From positions 1 through 41,165 of the forward strand of contig JBHIDJ010000016.1 in the NCBI GenBank assembly GCA_046760105.1: 41,165 nt of DNA, written 5' to 3'. This DNA comes from JBHIDJ01 sp046760105. GTDB taxonomy: Bacteria; Pseudomonadota; Gammaproteobacteria; Acidiferrobacterales; SPGG2. Under the pieces are notes generated by a model, which searched no databases, was not told the origin of the DNA, and saw only the letters and a program-made list of their open reading frames with translations. Numbering within the stretch: position 1 is the first letter of the stretch; each line of letters opens with the position of its first letter. This document shows, one piece after another, positions 25,202-33,113 of the stretch. A program made the translations under genes and the position numbers.

Positions 25202-26128
25202 ATGAGTAAAGTTATGGGTATCAAGGAAGCAATAGACCGTCTTGTGCCGAACGGCTCTGTTGTTGGTTTAGGAGGGCAAAACATTGGTCGCTGTGCCATG
25301 GCTGCGGTCCACGAGATCATCCGTCAAGGAAAACACGATCTGACACTGGTAGGCTGTAACCTGTCCATTTCCATGGACATTCTCGTGGGGGCTGGTCTCG
25401 TTCGCCGCTGCGAAAGCGGTAGTGGCAACCTGGAGCGTTTCGGCACAACGTTCTGCTGGAGACGAAAAGTCGAGCGCGGAGAGCTCGAGGTAGAAGATTT
25501 TAGCCATCTCGGCATGGTCTCACGGTTTTTGGCGGGGGAAATGGGCCTCCCCTTCATGCCCATCAAGAGTCTCCTCGGTTCTGACATTCTGGCTCAAAGC
25601 GCCCCTTCTACAACCAAGAAATGCGAGATTATTGACAATCCGTGGAACCCGGGGGAGTCAGTGGCTTTACTTCCTGCCCTTAATCCGGATATTGCCATTG
25701 TGCATGCGCAGAAGTCTGATGCTATGGGGAACATCATTATTGAGGGCTTCACTAGCCATGAGCCCGAGATGATCAGGTCGTCAACGCACACAATTGTGAC
25801 CTGCGAGGAGATTATCGATGATCGCGAGATCCGCTCGGACCCTGAACGAACCACGATTCCTCATATCTACGTAAACGCGGTCGTTCATCAGCCCTGGGGG
25901 GCATATCCGACATCCACATACCGTTATTACGATTACGATGCCGAGCATCTCCGGTACTACCAAGAATGTGCCCGAACAGGTGGTGCGCAACTCGTAGATT
26001 ACCTAGATACGTTTGTCTTCGGCTGCGATTCGTTCCAGGACTACCTGGATCGGGCAGCTGGGCAAGAGCGTTTGTCGCAGCTGCAGGAGGCGATGCGGCA
26101 CCGCTGTGGCGACAAACCGAATGTATGA
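25202..26128 (+). CDS. CoA-transferase, alpha subunit (glutaconate CoA-transferase-like)
   Basis: Subunit A of a family I, GctAB-type CoA-transferase, which moves CoA between acids. The N-terminus MGIKEAIDRLVPNGSVVGLGGQ contains the glycine loop that binds CoA, followed by HEIIRQGKHDLTLVGCN. Later segments PALNPDIAIVHAQKSDAMGN and the aromatic YPTSTYRYYDYDAEHL are typical. The frame opens at 25151, but the ATG at 25202 gives the family N-terminus. It overlaps the beta subunit by four bases (ATGA). It is divergent from the SDR and convergent with the PhnX-like gene. Confidence 0.88.
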   Translation: MSKVMGIKEAIDRLVPNGSVVGLGGQNIGRCAMAAVHEIIRQGKHDLTLVGCNLSISMDILVGAGLVRRCESGSGNLERFGTTFCWRRKVERGELEVEDFSHLGMVSRFLAGEMGLPFMPIKSLLGSDILAQSAPSTTKKCEIIDNPWNPGESVALLPALNPDIAIVHAQKSDAMGNIIIEGFTSHEPEMIRSSTHTIVTCEEIIDDREIRSDPERTTIPHIYVNAVVHQPWGAYPTSTYRYYDYDAEHLRYYQECARTGGAQLVDYLDTFVFGCDSFQDYLDRAAGQERLSQLQEAMRHRCGDKPNV

Positions 26129-26946
26129 GGGTTGAGCAAGTGGAAGATGTTGCTAATGGGTACGCACTAAGGGAGCTGATGATTATCGAAGCGGCCCGAC
26201 ATATCAGTAACGGCGATGTTGTAATGGTCGGGAGCGGGCTTCCAATGGTAGCTACGACGTTTGCCATTAAGACGCATGCACCCGACTTGGTAGCTGTCGT
26301 AGAGAGCGGTCCTATTGACCCCCTTATTGTGCAGACGCCTATTTCGGTTTCAGACCCGCGGGTCATGCATAAAGCAGCGCGTTTGGGCTCGCTTCGCGAG
26401 GTGCTTGGCTGCGTCCTCCAGCGTGGTCTAGTCGATGTCGGATTCATTGGCGGTGCACAGATCGACCAGTATGGCAACATCAATAGCACTGTTATCGGGG
26501 ATTATCTTTCTCCCAAGGTACGGCTTCCGGGAAGCGGAGGCGCGAACGATATCGCTTCTCACGCCAAACGCCTGCTGATCATTGTTGCCCACGAGCAACG
26601 ACGATTCCCTACGCAATGCGACTACATCACCAGTCCTGGCTATCTGAGTGGTCCGGGCGCGCGAAACAAGGTTGGCCTTAAGGTTTCAGCGCCTCCAATC
26701 ACGGTTGTGACGAGCCTGTCAGTGATGGAAACGCATCCGGAGACCGGCCTCTTGAGTGTCACCAAATTAATGCCGGGCGTGAAGCTAGAGACTGTCTATG
26801 GTAACACCGGCTTCCGGCCGAGTGCGGCCGCAGTTGTAGAAACGGTGACACCCCCGTCTGAACACGATCTCAGAATCCTGCGTGATGAGGTGGATCCAGA
26901 AGGTGTTTATGTCAGGCAGGACAGAAAATCCCGCTCGATCGGATGA
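26125..26946 (+). CDS. CoA-transferase, beta subunit
   Basis: Catalytic subunit of the same CoA-transferase. The motif VVESGPID near residue 60 contains the Glu expected to form the acyl-CoA thioester, and GFIGGAQIDQYGNINST, LPGSGGANDIAS and ITSPGYLSGP are family marks. The start at 26125 lies inside the stop of subunit A (ATGA overlap), so the two are translated together. The longer frame to 25966 is an overlap artefact. The acid substrate is unknown; the neighbouring phosphonatase-like gene suggests a product of C-P cleavage. Confidence 0.88.
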   Translation: MRVEQVEDVANGYALRELMIIEAARHISNGDVVMVGSGLPMVATTFAIKTHAPDLVAVVESGPIDPLIVQTPISVSDPRVMHKAARLGSLREVLGCVLQRGLVDVGFIGGAQIDQYGNINSTVIGDYLSPKVRLPGSGGANDIASHAKRLLIIVAHEQRRFPTQCDYITSPGYLSGPGARNKVGLKVSAPPITVVTSLSVMETHPETGLLSVTKLMPGVKLETVYGNTGFRPSAAAVVETVTPPSEHDLRILRDEVDPEGVYVRQDRKSRSIG

Positions 26947-26996
26947 AGGGCTACCAAGGCGTCGTTTGCGGCGGGCTGACAACCCAGGGAATGGGG

Positions 26997-27812
26997 CTAG
27001 CCGACCGTTTGGCCAGGTTGCTCTGCCCTTACCAATCTTGGTTGGATCTCGTTAAAGACTACGTCAGGAAGATCCTTAGCGGCTGGAATCAAGAAATCCG
27101 CTCCCGCCTCCTTAAGCGTCTCACGATCATGTGCGCCGGTCGCATATATCCCGACTGTCCAAGCTCCGGAGTTGCAACCCTCCTGAATACCCGCCGTGAT
27201 GTCGTCGGCCTTGACTACGGCCGCGGGCGGGTAAACATTTGCCTTGCTCATGCAGTCATAGACGAGGAAAGGTGTAGGCCGCCCCCTGACATTCTCGGAA
27301 TCGGCGGTCACGTCGAACGTGATTCCGAACTTTTCTGACAACATTGAGTAGATAGCATCGCAGGCTTCTTTCGGATATCCGGTGTCGCAACCAACAAGGA
27401 TCCCTGCCGCGTGCAAGCGGTCCATGCATTCTTTGACACCGTCGAACGGTCTAATCAGCTCGTCAGTGATAGCCACTTGCGCCACGGTCGGCCGGAACTG
27501 TTCGAACATTTCATCCACATCGTCTTCCGTCCAGTCACGACCTTGTGACTCTCTAAACTTTTCGCTTACGTCTTCGAACAAAAGGAGGTCGCGAAGGTGC
27601 TCTTTCTTAAATTTCCCCATGGGTTTTCTTATGGTGGCCCAGTCAAGTTCCATTTTGTACTTTTGAAAGATTTGATCGAATACGATAACCGGTCCCTTCA
27701 CAGCCAACCCATCATCTCTCGGATATAGGTGACGTAAGTTCTGCGGCCCGTCACACACGGTCCCGGCGATATCCATGATAACGAGCTTCACTGGTCCGGT
27801 GTATCTGGCCAT
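26997..27812 (-). CDS. PhnX-like HAD phosphonatase (variant phosphonoacetaldehyde hydrolase)
   Basis: HAD-superfamily enzyme that should cleave a C-P bond through a Schiff base. Nucleophile D14 and the phosphonatase-specific Ala two residues on (DIAGTV, not DxD), K69 with M65, G66 and H72 in RKPMGKFKKEH (aligned with Lys53 and His56 of the Bacillus enzyme), DTGY and GRPTP all match PhnX. Two departures are seen: about 16 extra residues between the nucleophile loop and the cap helix, and KADDITAG in place of the KVGDTVSD metal loop, so the second Asp is Gly. This suggests a related but different substrate. GAGAGGG precedes the ATG at 27812. It ends 50 bp from the convergent CoA-transferase operon. 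Confidence 0.82.
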   Translation of the reverse strand: MARYTGPVKLVIMDIAGTVCDGPQNLRHLYPRDDGLAVKGPVIVFDQIFQKYKMELDWATIRKPMGKFKKEHLRDLLLFEDVSEKFRESQGRDWTEDDVDEMFEQFRPTVAQVAITDELIRPFDGVKECMDRLHAAGILVGCDTGYPKEACDAIYSMLSEKFGITFDVTADSENVRGRPTPFLVYDCMSKANVYPPAAVVKADDITAGIQEGCNSGAWTVGIYATGAHDRETLKEAGADFLIPAAKDLPDVVFNEIQPRLVRAEQPGQTVG

Positions 27813-27869
27813 TTTTACCCTCTCAGCGGGAAATTGATGATGTCGGTTTCCTTCAAGTGCAGGTCACCC

Positions 27870-27908
27870 GATCCGAATCCGGAAACCCAAACAGTCCGGT
27901 TCCGGATC
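27870..27908 (-). other. Hairpin in the leader of the PhnX-like gene
   Basis: Two 14-base arms (27870-27883 and 27895-27908) pair with two mismatches around an 11-nt loop, 58 bases upstream of the PhnX-like start. No T-run follows in the minus direction. It may end or slow transcription from the ABC operon upstream, or act in the leader. The 305-bp gap 27813-28117 otherwise holds only a 25-bp repeat fragment. Confidence 0.45.
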
Positions 27909-28088
27909 ACTCATTTCTTTAAACCGTGTGGGTTGGCCCGGCACCCATAAGGCCCGCGCCCTCAGGTCCGGCGGGTGAGCGTGTCGTTGCCCAAAACCAA
28001 TCGTGTTCCCCGGCATCTCCCTCAAGACAGCATGTATCCGGGGGAAAGTAGCACGAACCTGCAGTTGATGGGAGTCAGAGCAGCCGAA

Positions 28089-28113
28089 TACGGCCCCGCT
28101 GTATTAGGACGCC
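28089..28113 (+). repeat. 25-bp copy of an internal piece of the dehydrogenase gene at 35597
   Basis: These 25 bases match 36104-36128 at 24 of 25 positions. In the plus direction they encode AEYGPAVLGR, against SEYGPAVLGR in the intact gene, so the reading phase is also kept. No further similarity is visible on either side. It looks like a leftover of a second copy or a recombination junction. Confidence 0.6.
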
Positions 28114-28117
28114 TACT

Positions 28118-29206
28118 TTATCTCTTCATTATATGTACATCACTAGGTATTGTGACCGTTACTTCTCCTTCAAATACACCAGTTTTGCGGGGATTGGATA
28201 GAAATACGGTTAGGCTATTCTCGCCCACTCTCACCACATACTCCATCCAGGAGCCCACATACATTGAGCTCTCGACAGTCGCGCTAAAGCTGTTCTTTTC
28301 CAGTGTCTGCACCGCATTAGAAATCTCAATGCTCTCCGGTCTCACTACCAGAAGGACCTCGTCGCCCATTCCCGGAGCGGTCCGTTCGGGGGTCACTTGT
28401 AACTTGCCTATGGGAGTAGCCACGGTACATAGACCTGCGGACCTATCGTAACGCTCCACGTTCCCCTCCAAGAAGTTGATCCCACCCACGAAATCGGCGA
28501 TGAATTTATTGGCCGGGCGCTCGTAGATCTCGGCAGGGGAACCGATTTGTTGGATCACCCCAGAGGATAGCACCATTATGCGGTCCGATATGCTCATGGC
28601 TTCATACTGATCGTGGGTGACAAAGATCGTCGTGAGGTTTAATTTCTTTTGTAGGCTCTTAACCTCGTGACGCATAGCCAGCCGGAGATTGGCATCGAGG
28701 TTGGATAGGGGCTCGTCCAACAACAGAACCTTGGGCTCCAGACTGAGGGCTCTGGCCAAAGCTACCCGCTGCTGTTGCCCTCCGCTCAGTTGGTCGATCC
28801 TCTTATCGTCCAACCCCTCCAATTGGACTAAGCTGAGAAGGTTTTGCACTTTCTCGTGTACTTTGCTCTTCTTCCATTTTCTAATCTTCAAACCATATCC
28901 GATATTCTCACCCACGGTGAGATGGGGAAACAAGGCGTAGTTTTGAAACACCATGGCGGTGTCTCTTTCATAAGGGGGTTTGTCGTTGCTTACTTCACCG
29001 TCCAGGATTATCGATCCCTCGTCTGCGCCGGTAAAACCCCCAATGATGCGAAGAAGTGTGGTCTTGCCGCACCCACTGGGACCCACGAAAGTGACCAGCT
29101 CCCCCTGAGGTATCGAGGCCGTCACGCCATTCAGAACCGCCACATCCCCGTAGTTCTTCTTGATCTGGTCAAGGACAAGAATCGGTTTGCCCTCTCCTGC
29201 CTTCAT
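28118..29206 (-). CDS. ABC transporter ATP-binding protein (third phosphonate/iron-type importer)
   Basis: ATPase with Walker A GPSGCGKTT, Q-loop VFQNYALFPHLTV, signature LSGGQQQR, Walker B VLLLDEP and H-loop VTHDQYEAM, then a C-terminal TOBE domain from about residue 235. The 362-aa length is normal for the PotA/FbpC group. The ATG at 29206 directly follows the permease stop, and GGGAGGGG precedes it, so translation is tightly coupled. It is last in the operon binding protein-permease-ATPase. Substrate is inferred only from the binding protein and context. Confidence 0.88.
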   Translation of the reverse strand: MKAGEGKPILVLDQIKKNYGDVAVLNGVTASIPQGELVTFVGPSGCGKTTLLRIIGGFTGADEGSIILDGEVSNDKPPYERDTAMVFQNYALFPHLTVGENIGYGLKIRKWKKSKVHEKVQNLLSLVQLEGLDDKRIDQLSGGQQQRVALARALSLEPKVLLLDEPLSNLDANLRLAMRHEVKSLQKKLNLTTIFVTHDQYEAMSISDRIMVLSSGVIQQIGSPAEIYERPANKFIADFVGGINFLEGNVERYDRSAGLCTVATPIGKLQVTPERTAPGMGDEVLLVVRPESIEISNAVQTLEKNSFSATVESSMYVGSWMEYVVRVGENSLTVFLSNPRKTGVFEGEVTVTIPSDVHIMKR

Positions 29207-30898
29207 TCATCCCCTCCCTATTATGATGGAAGCGCCCAGCTTTCGTGTGATAAAGCGCAAGGCAGCCAAGCAAATTAACACGGCAGCAATCAAATAAAGC
29301 GCTATAGCGCAGGCAATTCCCATCACCCCCAGATTCGCCATCTGAAAGATGTAGACCGAGGCCAACATTTTTCCTGGAGCGATAAGCAAGATTGGAGCAC
29401 TTACGCTAACCATACTGTACATAAACGTATAGATGAAGCCGGCGATAAACGCTGAAAACATCAGCGGAAAGACGACCCGCCGGAAGGTTGTCAGAAAACG
29501 CCCCCCAAGATCTGCGGAGGCCTCCTCCATTTCGATCGAAATCTGATGCAGTTTGCTGAACCCCGCCTCAAGCGGGACCGCCAGGGTGTGGAAGACCAGA
29601 ACAACGACAATGATTGTGAGCGTCCCCGTCAAGAGAAGGGGCGGCTGGTTGAAGGCGATGACATACCCTATCCCCAGCACGGTGCCCGGCAAAGCGAAAC
29701 CGGCAAGGGCAAGGAACTCCATAAGATTTCGCCCGTGGACATTGCCCCTCATGAGGACGTAAGCCAACATAGTCCCCATGACAGCGCCGATTATCCCCGC
29801 GACAAGGGACACTTGCAGGCTTGTAAAAAGGGCATTGTAGCCAACAAAGCTCGTCATGTGTTTTAGGGTGAAGGTGTTATTAATTCCCACTAGAACCGTA
29901 AAGGCACCGAATACCGTGATAGCGAAGGTAGCGAGAATTGACAAGGCCACGAGTAGACAGATTGTTACTGAGAGGACCTTAATAAAGGCGCGTGTTTCTC
30001 GGGCCTCTGCAGCCACCGGTCTCCCGACTATGGTGGTATAGGCCTTGCCTTTGAGCCAATAGTGATGAAGTAGGAAAATGCCGATACAGGGGACAACCAG
30101 AATGACGCTGACGACACTGGCCATCTGAAAATTCATCTCCCCTGTCATGAAGAGCCAAGCATCAGGAGCGAGAAAGGAGAGATTGGCGCCTAGCAGGGCA
30201 GGGTTTGCAAAATCGGCGATGGACAGGGCGAAAACCAGAAGGGCGGCCTTTAAAATCCCTGGAGCACACAGGGGCATGGTGACCGTGCGGAGAACAGCTA
30301 ATTCACGGGCCCCCATATCGCTAGCGCTGTCCTCTAAATTGGGATCCAGCGAATTGAGAACGTTCTCGATCATAATAAAAGCGATCGGGAGAAAGGACAG
30401 CACCTGGCTAATGACCACTCCGTCCCAACCATAGATATTCCACTCTTCGAGGTTTAGAGCCCGGGTTATGATTCCCCGCTTTCCCGCCAAAATGATTAGG
30501 GAGATACCGAAGAGATAAGGAGGAGCGATGAGGGGAAGGAGAGCTATTATCCTAAAAGGGGTGCGGAGGAAAAGTGGACCCCGCGTCACCAGGTAAGCGA
30601 AGATGAATCCTATAACGATAAGGATCCCCGTTGTGGCGACTGCGAGGATCAGGCTGTTTATTAATGATCTGTAGTAATATCGCTGGGAGAAGAACTCAAT
30701 AAAGTACTGAAGGGTTAGGCCACCACCTTCCCGGTCCAGGAAACTCTTGATCAATATGGACCCAATCGGAAACGCGACGAATATCGCGAGTGCGAGAAAC
30801 AGAACTCCTGCCAGGATGAAGCCGACCCGGGCCTCGAAGTATGATCTTATCGCCGCTAGGTAACTCGCTTTCGCTCTTGTGACGGCGAACGCTTTCAT
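29207..30898 (-). CDS. Fused double-domain ABC permease
   Basis: A 563-aa inner-membrane protein with two permease halves in one chain, as in FbpB-type iron and some AEP importers. Each half carries an EAA loop: EDSASDMGARELAVLRTVTMP near residue 190 and EEASADLGGRFLTTFRRVVFP near residue 465. About 12 membrane spans are expected. The start at 30898 has only a weak AAG-rich site. Upstream, a 295-bp gap with a strong hairpin separates it from the binding-protein gene. Confidence 0.9.
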   Translation of the reverse strand: MKAFAVTRAKASYLAAIRSYFEARVGFILAGVLFLALAIFVAFPIGSILIKSFLDREGGGLTLQYFIEFFSQRYYYRSLINSLILAVATTGILIVIGFIFAYLVTRGPLFLRTPFRIIALLPLIAPPYLFGISLIILAGKRGIITRALNLEEWNIYGWDGVVISQVLSFLPIAFIMIENVLNSLDPNLEDSASDMGARELAVLRTVTMPLCAPGILKAALLVFALSIADFANPALLGANLSFLAPDAWLFMTGEMNFQMASVVSVILVVPCIGIFLLHHYWLKGKAYTTIVGRPVAAEARETRAFIKVLSVTICLLVALSILATFAITVFGAFTVLVGINNTFTLKHMTSFVGYNALFTSLQVSLVAGIIGAVMGTMLAYVLMRGNVHGRNLMEFLALAGFALPGTVLGIGYVIAFNQPPLLLTGTLTIIVVVLVFHTLAVPLEAGFSKLHQISIEMEEASADLGGRFLTTFRRVVFPLMFSAFIAGFIYTFMYSMVSVSAPILLIAPGKMLASVYIFQMANLGVMGIACAIALYLIAAVLICLAALRFITRKLGASIIIGRG

Positions 30899-31112
30899 GC
30901 TTCTATCTTAATTGCGTCCGCCCCCCGCGGCCAACTTCCGAGTAGCTGCGGCCGGGTCAGGCTTATTTCTAGCTGAAGACTTCCCGGTTCCCGACCGCCG
31001 TCATGCGATTCTGCTGTACTTAGTCACAGACCTGCGGACACGAGGAGCATCCCGGCTGGGCTCCACCTTTGGAGTCACCGTGTTCCCCGGTGTGGCCCTC
31101 TTCGATCGCCCA

Positions 31113-31147
31113 CGGCGGGGTCGGACCCTGCGACTCAGACCCCGCCG
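31113..31147 (-). other. GC-rich stem-loop between binding-protein and permease genes
   Basis: A perfect 10-bp inverted repeat (31113-31122 with 31138-31147) encloses a 15-nt loop, about 46 bases after the binding-protein stop. No T-run follows. It parallels the hairpins at 1888-1928 and 22872-22897, each just after a binding-protein gene. Confidence 0.6.
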
Positions 31148-31193
31148 GAGCCAATCCCCGGCCACTCTGAAGGCAGGGCCTTGGGTATAAGCC

Positions 31194-32222
31194 TTACCTC
31201 CGCAAGAACTTCTCCTTCCAGACCCCCAGGATACGATCGCGGTTATCCGCTGCCCACTCGTAATCGTACGCTATGAACTTGGGTTTGCTCGGATAGAGGG
31301 CGCTGGGCACTCCCTTTCTGGCCACCAGATAGCCGTACTTGGCAAAGGCGCGCTGAAACTTTTCGGTGCCCATGAAGTTGACGATCTTCTTGACCGCCTC
31401 GAGTTGCTTGGTGCCCTTGACGATCAGTACCATGTTCCCCTCAGCGCCAACACCTTCCCGGGGAATGGTCCATACGAGGGGATAGCCCTCCTTGATGAGG
31501 ATGGGGACCTTTTCATCGGAGGTCAGGCCCACCATAAACTCCCCCCGAGCCACCAGGGTCGTGGGCGTATTTCCGGACTTGGTATATTGAGCGACATTTT
31601 TATCGAGATGTTCTAACAAGCTCCAACCCGCCTCCTCGTCGCGAAAAAGGGAGAGGATTGAAGCATTGATCATGGTCGCGGTGCCGGACGTCACCGGAGA
31701 GGGTAGAAGGATCTCACCCTTCCACTTAGGATCCAGCAGATCAAAATAGCTCTCCGGCAGGCTATACCCTTTTTCCTTCAACCGGTCCTTATTCCCGACG
31801 AGCACATATGAAAATGTGCCCAAGTCGTAATAATGACCGTTCGGTTCCTTATACCTCGCGTCGATATCTTTCCAGGCCGGGGCATTGGGGTAAGCCTCAG
31901 TGAGGCCTTCTCGCACCATCTTAAGGGCTCCCCAAGGCAGGTGGATGACCAGATCGGCTCCCACCCGAGGCGCCTCGGCCATGATCCTGGCATGCATCTC
32001 GCCGGTTGAAAGGGCCAGAGATCTTATGGGCATCCCTACATCGTCGGCCAGCTCCTTGTTCAGGAATGCAGTGATTTCATCCTGAACTTCCTTGGCCAGC
32101 ATGGAATATATCCTGACTTCCTGAGCCGCCGAGACCGAGGCAAATAGAAAGGCCCCAGTGAGCAGCCCCACTGTCAGAACCGCTATTCTTTTCAGATAGC
32201 TTCTCGTTGCTCGCGTTTTCAT
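31194..32222 (-). CDS. Periplasmic binding protein (third phosphonate/iron-type importer)
   Basis: Extracytoplasmic binding protein with a signal peptide (MKTRATRSYLKRIAVL and a hydrophobic run to SAAQ) and an opening VRIYSMLAKEVQDEI. Segments LIHLPWGALKM, LLPSPVTSGTATMINAS, NVAQYTKSGNTPTTLVARGE and the final YEWAADNRDRILGVW resemble the PhnS-like protein at 1971-3026, so a phosphonate is a reasonable substrate; an Fe(III) or thiamine-type ligand is possible. AGGAGG precedes the ATG at 32222. First gene of a three-gene operon. Confidence 0.82.
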   Translation of the reverse strand: MKTRATRSYLKRIAVLTVGLLTGAFLFASVSAAQEVRIYSMLAKEVQDEITAFLNKELADDVGMPIRSLALSTGEMHARIMAEAPRVGADLVIHLPWGALKMVREGLTEAYPNAPAWKDIDARYKEPNGHYYDLGTFSYVLVGNKDRLKEKGYSLPESYFDLLDPKWKGEILLPSPVTSGTATMINASILSLFRDEEAGWSLLEHLDKNVAQYTKSGNTPTTLVARGEFMVGLTSDEKVPILIKEGYPLVWTIPREGVGAEGNMVLIVKGTKQLEAVKKIVNFMGTEKFQRAFAKYGYLVARKGVPSALYPSKPKFIAYDYEWAADNRDRILGVWKEKFLRR

Positions 32223-32332
32223 GGAATTCCTCCTGTCATCTTGACTTACCCAATGGTGGGGGACCGCCCCGAACTTCGGGGATCATGATTGCAAGGCGAT
32301 GCACTCGCACACATGCATTCCTCAGGATGTTC

Positions 32333-32361
32333 ATTCTGGGCACCGCCCGAGAAGCTGTCAA
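32333..32361 (-). promoter_or_regulatory. Candidate sigma-70 promoter of the third ABC operon
   Basis: On the minus strand a perfect -35 box, TTGACA (32361-32356), is followed after 17 bp by CAGAAT (32338-32333), four of six matches to the -10 box. The leader to the ATG at 32222 would be about 100 bases and includes a short palindromic hairpin (CCCCGAA-G-TTCGGGG) near 32270. Confidence 0.45.
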
Positions 32362-32444
32362 TCGGGGCCCTCCTCGCGAGCCCCGAATCATGGGCCCTGT
32401 CGGACGGGCGCGGTGCTATGATAGCACCAAGCGCCAGTAGTTTA

Positions 32445-32664
32445 GGAGTTCGCGACCTCAACCTGATACTTGGCGTCGAACTGGCCCCGACCGCGACAGG
32501 AAGGGGCGGGTGAAAGCCGCCGCCCGGATCAGTACTACACATTGGAGAGGGGCGTCAGTCTCAAGGCAAGCATGGGTAGCCCGTTGACCCTTACGCTAGC
32601 GCCACTCACCACCGCGGAGCAAGCGGAACAAATGGATGCAGGTCATCGAGAGTTGGGTTGGTGA
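32445..32664 (+). pseudogene. Decayed C-terminal fragment of a class-III aminotransferase-like gene
   Basis: Two adjacent plus frames together match the last third of the enzyme at 33114-34529. LNLILGVELAP corresponds to FGLILGVELVR; after a frame change, YYTLERGVSLKASMGSPLTLT corresponds to MYRALEKGLSFKTSMGNVLTLT, and AEQMD is also kept. The N-terminal two thirds are missing and no start is present. It faces the opposite way to the intact copy, so it is the remnant of an inverted or separately acquired paralogue, diverged to roughly half identity. Confidence 0.75.
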
Positions 32665-33113
32665 GGACGAGGGGCGAGCGGTCTAGTACTGAGTTGCGCA
32701 AATTCTAGTGACGTAGCCAAGACAGTATGATTTGAAGCGACTTTTGCCGGGAGCAGATTCATACTCTCATTTTCTGCCTAGTTGAGTACTGGTGCTTGCC
32801 GGTGCCGGTGGTAAAAGGCTTGGGTACACATCAACCAGCCTCGTGAACCCAAGAGGGGCGCTCAGTGGACGCGGCCGGAGACGATTGCTCTGCTCATACC
32901 ACAGCCAAGAATACCTGGGGACGCTGGAATGGAAGGTGGGGCTAACCCACAGCCCAGCGTCCTTCGAGAGCGAATCAAACGCCTAAACGGTCGCGCCATG
33001 CGTAATAGGACATGACCATGGGCAGGAATCAGGGCCTGCCGTAGTAGAGCGGTCGCAGTCTCACCTAAAGTTCCCAGACACGCCGGGAAAACTCCCCCAA
33101 CCTGGCGCTTCGC
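32665..33113. other. Intergenic region with no recognised gene
   Basis: A 449-bp stretch between the aminotransferase remnant and the intact aminotransferase. The short frame near 32792 has no family features. Base pattern suggests decayed coding DNA, but I cannot name a source. Confidence 0.4.

Noticed and set aside
27975..28451. Plus-strand frame containing EYGPAVLGR
   Set aside because: Most of it is antisense to the ABC ATPase gene; only the 25-bp fragment is meaningful and is reported as such.
30912..31190. Plus-strand frame in the gap between permease and binding-protein genes
   Set aside because: Low-complexity Arg/Pro-rich translation typical of antisense GC-rich DNA, crossing a hairpin.
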